From Caryophanales bacterium UBA5732 (GTDB lineage Bacteria; Bacillota_I; Bacilli_A; Izemoplasmatales; Hujiaoplasmataceae), in contig DIGC01000109.1 in NCBI GenBank assembly GCA_002419445.1, forward strand, positions 1 through 34,629: 34,629 bases of DNA. The letters are read 5' to 3'. Under the pieces are notes generated by a model. That model did not search any database, was not told the DNA's origin, and saw only the letters and a program-made list of their open reading frames with translations. Of the stretch, positions 31,304-34,629 are shown in pieces; the stretch's first letter is position 1; every line of letters begins with the position of its first letter. The position numbers and the translations under genes were made by a program.

Positions 31304-34300
31304 ATGAAAAAAATAGTGAATTTGATAACAGAAAACAGTGACTTTAAACGGATTAACTCGCTATTTAAAAACAACCAAGATATATATATAAACAACACTA
31401 ATGAAGATAATGCTTTATTAGTGCTTTTGGGTATTTTTTTTCAGAATAATGAAACCATCTTCGTTGCCACTCCAAACTTGTATAAAGCTCAAATTCTTTA
31501 TGACAAGTTAAGTAGGGTTCTAGACAAAGATGAGATATCATTTTATCCTCAAGATGAGTTTCTAACCAATGAGCTATTAGTGAGTTCAAATGAGTTTCGT
31601 TTAGAAAGAATAAATACAATTATTAAAATTCTCAGTAAAAAAAAGCGAATCGTGATCATTAATCTCTATGGCTTGCTGAAACCTCAATTTTCACCTGAAA
31701 AATGGAAAAATTCTGAGATTCAAATTAAAATTAATAAAGAGTACAATATTGAAATATTAAAAAACAAACTAATCGAATATGGATATAAAAAAGAATATAC
31801 TGTTGAAAAAATTGGTGATTTCGCGATAAGAGGAGGAATTATTGACATATTTCCAGTAAATTCAAGTTCACCATATCGTCTTGACTTTTTCGGCGATCAG
31901 ATTGATCAAATCAAAACCTTCGATATCGATAGTCAAAGATCAATTGAGATTATTGATAATTTTTCCATTTTTCCAATCACGGATTTTTTCTATAACGACG
32001 ATGAATTTAATAAATTAAATATTTTAATCAAAGAAAAGATTGAAAAGACGAAATTCTCTTCTGATGCTTTAGATAAAATTAAGGACGATCTAGAGAAACT
32101 TATAAATCGTGAAGAATTAGACAGACTAAACCGCTACTTGCCATTTCTTACTGATAAACACTATAAAGTTATCGATTTAGTTGATAATCCAAAAATATAC
32201 TTTTTGGATTATAATCGTTCGGTAGAACAAAATGAAATTCTAGTTGAAGAAATTAAAGAATGGTATATGCAAACTTCTGATTATCCTAAAATGGATTTTA
32301 GTATTTTGTATGATTTTAATGAGTTAATAATAAAACCTGGAATTAAAGTCGATTATCTAGATTATTCTTATAAAAGTCAATTTAAGAATACTTATTCTAT
32401 CTTTGGTGAAGAAGTAATAACATTCAATGACAACTTAAACTATCTATTTAGAGAACTCAACAATAACATTGGCAAGAATATTCAAATTGTAGCGTTTGAA
32501 ACATCTTTTGCTTTAGAAACATTTCAAAAGAAGCTCGATATGGAAAAGATACCTTATGTAGTAAATAGTCTTAAAAACGTCGAAAACACTAAGGTTAACC
32601 TTATCATCGACAATCAAGTTTTTGATTTTGTTTCTCGGACATTTAATATAAAGCTAATTACTGAAGAAGCCCTAACTCGAAAACATATTACTAGAAGAAG
32701 AGGCGAATACGTTTCAGTTTATAGACGTTCCGAAAGGTTAAATAGCATTAATGATTTATCTCCAGGAGATTATGTTGTTCATTATGATCATGGCATTGGT
32801 AGATTTTTAGAAATAAAAACAATGCAGTTTGGTAATGTTCAAAATGACTATATTCACATCGAATATAAACATGGGGATAAACTGTATGTCACTCTTGACG
32901 GTATTGATCAAATTCATAAATACTCCGGTAGCGAAGGATATAAACCTTCACTATCAAAACTCGGTGGAAAAGATTGGTCCAAAGCTAAAGAAAGAGTCCG
33001 AAAGCAAGTTCAAGAAATTGCTGATAAACTGATAAAACTTTATGCTTCTAGAGAAAAAGCTAATGGTTTCTCGTTTGCTGATTTCCCTAAAATGGAATCT
33101 GAATTCTCTAATAATTTCGAATATATAGAAACAAAAGATCAAATTAAAGCAATCGAAGAAGTTTATTCAGACATGAGAAAACCAGTCCCTATGGATAGAT
33201 TGATTTGCGGCGATGTTGGATTCGGAAAAACAGAAATCGCTTTAAGAGCGGCCTTTAAAGCCGTTCTAAACCAAAAACAAGTTGCTTACTTAGCTCCTAC
33301 TACCGTCCTTTCAAAACAACACTTCGAAACTTTTCAAAAAAGGATGGAGGAGTTTGGAATCAATGTCGCTTTGCTAAACCGATTTATAGCGCCTAAACAA
33401 CAAAAAGAAACTGTTAAAAACTTAAAACAAGGAACTGTTGATGTTTTGATAGGAACTCATAGAATTCTAAGTGATGATGTGGTTTTTAAAGATTTGGGAT
33501 TACTAATCATTGATGAAGAACAAAGATTCGGAGTTTTACACAAAGAAAAAATTAAAGAATTCAAGGTAAATGTCGATGTCTTATCTTTATCCGCCACGCC
33601 AATTCCTAGAACTTTAAATATGGCAATAATGGGTGTAAAGAATATGTCGATCCTCGAAACCGCTCCAGAGAATCGTTATCCCATTCAAACTTATGTTTTA
33701 GAAAGAAACGAAATTATACTAAGAGATGCAATTGAAAGAGAATTAGCCCGTAATGGTCAAGTTTTTTACCTATATAATCGGGTTGACAATATTGATTTCA
33801 TCGCAGATAAGGTCAAAAAATTAGTTCCTGAAGCTAGAATTGATATCGCTCATGGACAAATGAGAAAACACGATTTAGAAAAAGTTATTGATAGCTTTAT
33901 CGAAAAAGAAATTGATATTCTTATATCGACAACCATCATAGAAACTGGCATTGATATACCGAATGCCAATACTTTAGTCATCCATGATGCTGATATGTTA
34001 GGTTTATCACAACTTTACCAAATAAGAGGAAGAGTTGGTAGATCAAACCGGATCGCCTATGCCTACTTGATGTACAATAAACAAAAAAAATTGACCGAAG
34101 AGGCAGCTAAAAGGCTTCAAGTCATAAAAGAGTTTACCGAATTAGGTAGTGGATTCAAAATTGCATTAAGAGATTTGTCAATTCGTGGTGCGGGTGATGT
34201 TCTCGGTCAAGAACAAAGCGGTTTTATCGATTCGGTAGGTATAGACACTTACATGAAAATTCTTCAAGAGGAAGTATCAAAAGCAAGAGGGAAAATTGAC

Positions 34301-34629
34301 ACTCAAGACAGCGCTAGAAAAATTAAGGCAAATGTCTCTAGATTTATTGACAAAGATTATATTGAAGATGATTACATAAAAATTGAAATGCACAAAAAAA
34401 TAAACGCCGTTAAATCCCTTAATGAAGTACTCGAGATATTAAATGAAATTAAAGATCGTTTTGGCGATTATAATATTGAGTTAGAAATCTATATTTATGA
34501 AAAATTATTTGAATATTTAGCAAAACAATTGGATATAGAAAAAATCAAAGAGAACAAAGCGCGAATAACCTTGGTTTTCTCTGAAGAACAAACAAACTCA
34601 ATGGCCGCAGCTAACATATTTAAAAGCAG
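31304..34629 (+). CDS. mfd: Transcription-repair coupling factor Mfd (3' end cut by window)
   Basis: The open frame runs 1108 codons from ATG to the window end without a stop. Mfd removes stalled RNA polymerase at DNA lesions and recruits UvrA. Domains in order are: a UvrB-like N-terminal module (about 1-330, with IGDFAIRGGIIDIFP near 170-184), the polymerase-interacting domain (DLSPGDYVVHYDHGIGRF near 484-501), a RecG-like translocase with Walker A GDVGFGKTE (636-644), DEEQRFG (737-743), SATPIPRTL and QIRGRVGRS (about 906-914), then GSGFKIALRDLSIRGAGDVLG and part of the C-terminal domain. Full-length Mfd is about 1150 residues, so some 40 are missing. Ribosome site GGAGG lies 5 bases before ATG. 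Confidence 0.97.
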   Translation, partial: MKKIVNLITENSDFKRINSLFKNNQDIYINNTNEDNALLVLLGIFFQNNETIFVATPNLYKAQILYDKLSRVLDKDEISFYPQDEFLTNELLVSSNEFRLERINTIIKILSKKKRIVIINLYGLLKPQFSPEKWKNSEIQIKINKEYNIEILKNKLIEYGYKKEYTVEKIGDFAIRGGIIDIFPVNSSSPYRLDFFGDQIDQIKTFDIDSQRSIEIIDNFSIFPITDFFYNDDEFNKLNILIKEKIEKTKFSSDALDKIKDDLEKLINREELDRLNRYLPFLTDKHYKVIDLVDNPKIYFLDYNRSVEQNEILVEEIKEWYMQTSDYPKMDFSILYDFNELIIKPGIKVDYLDYSYKSQFKNTYSIFGEEVITFNDNLNYLFRELNNNIGKNIQIVAFETSFALETFQKKLDMEKIPYVVNSLKNVENTKVNLIIDNQVFDFVSRTFNIKLITEEALTRKHITRRRGEYVSVYRRSERLNSINDLSPGDYVVHYDHGIGRFLEIKTMQFGNVQNDYIHIEYKHGDKLYVTLDGIDQIHKYSGSEGYKPSLSKLGGKDWSKAKERVRKQVQEIADKLIKLYASREKANGFSFADFPKMESEFSNNFEYIETKDQIKAIEEVYSDMRKPVPMDRLICGDVGFGKTEIALRAAFKAVLNQKQVAYLAPTTVLSKQHFETFQKRMEEFGINVALLNRFIAPKQQKETVKNLKQGTVDVLIGTHRILSDDVVFKDLGLLIIDEEQRFGVLHKEKIKEFKVNVDVLSLSATPIPRTLNMAIMGVKNMSILETAPENRYPIQTYVLERNEIILRDAIERELARNGQVFYLYNRVDNIDFIADKVKKLVPEARIDIAHGQMRKHDLEKVIDSFIEKEIDILISTTIIETGIDIPNANTLVIHDADMLGLSQLYQIRGRVGRSNRIAYAYLMYNKQKKLTEEAAKRLQVIKEFTELGSGFKIALRDLSIRGAGDVLGQEQSGFIDSVGIDTYMKILQEEVSKARGKIDTQDSARKIKANVSRFIDKDYIEDDYIKIEMHKKINAVKSLNEVLEILNEIKDRFGDYNIELEIYIYEKLFEYLAKQLDIEKIKENKARITLVFSEEQTNSMAAANIFKS

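Noticed and set aside
31398..31619. Minus-strand frames inside mfd (31398-31619, 32954-33142) and a plus-strand frame at 32829-33032.
   Set aside because: The mfd frame is continuous and its motifs stay in phase at 31817, 32753, 33209, 33512 and 34022, so these are shadows.

Overview
The window looks like chromosomal DNA of an AT-rich, strictly fermentative anaerobe from the low-GC Gram-positive side of the bacteria (Bacillota or a neighbouring lineage). This rests on strong AAGGAGG-type ribosome sites, TTGACA/TATAAT promoters, a bacterial V-type ATPase, an L-box riboswitch and tRNA genes with encoded CCA. TGA is used as a stop (for example at the ends of glmE, kamB and citXG) and the only tRNA-Trp seen reads UGG, so the Mycoplasma code does not apply. 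I cannot name a genus. No mobile element, CRISPR array, prophage or clear sign of recent transfer was seen.

Layout. Positions 1-8760 (minus strand) hold a tRNA-Trp and a nine-gene V-type ATPase operon transcribed in the order stalk G/H, C, I, K, F, E, A, B, D from a promoter near 8.8 kb. Positions 8.84-12.6 kb hold a small metal-binding (HMA) protein with a palindromic promoter, tRNA-Tyr, methylglyoxal synthase (plus strand), a phosphodiesterase and a MATE exporter (minus strand), and a tRNA-Val/tRNA-Thr pair. From 12.66 to 30.14 kb (minus strand) lie 20 tightly packed amino-acid fermentation genes. On the right, plus strand, are an SDR oxidoreductase and mfd, which runs off the window end.

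The fermentation block joins two coenzyme-B12 pathways. Upstream in transcription is the lysine pathway: MaoC-like hydratase, atoD, atoA, kal, kce, kdd, kamA, kamB-like, kamD, kamE and a PduO-type cobalamin adenosyltransferase. Downstream is the methylaspartate route of glutamate fermentation: glmS, glmL, glmE, methylaspartate ammonia-lyase, then citD, citE, citF and a citX-citG fusion, which most likely form and mature a citramalate lyase. The adenosyltransferase between the two halves can supply AdoCbl to both mutases. The ion-pumping ATPase next door fits a cell that lives by substrate-level phosphorylation.

The most notable finding is in the 359-bp gap at 30141-30499. It holds a lysine riboswitch with all five helices recognisable, placed between a perfect-consensus promoter and the lysine fermentation operon. 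The 3' strand of its P1 helix is also the 5' arm of an intrinsic terminator, with no antiterminator evident. This predicts that lysine turns the operon ON, the reverse of the usual lysine riboswitch on biosynthesis genes. Other points of interest are a MaoC-type hydratase heading the operon with no butyryl-CoA dehydrogenase nearby, absence of mesaconase, KamC and CitC from the block, an unusual V-ATPase proteolipid, and a 21-bp perfect palindrome in the HMA promoter.
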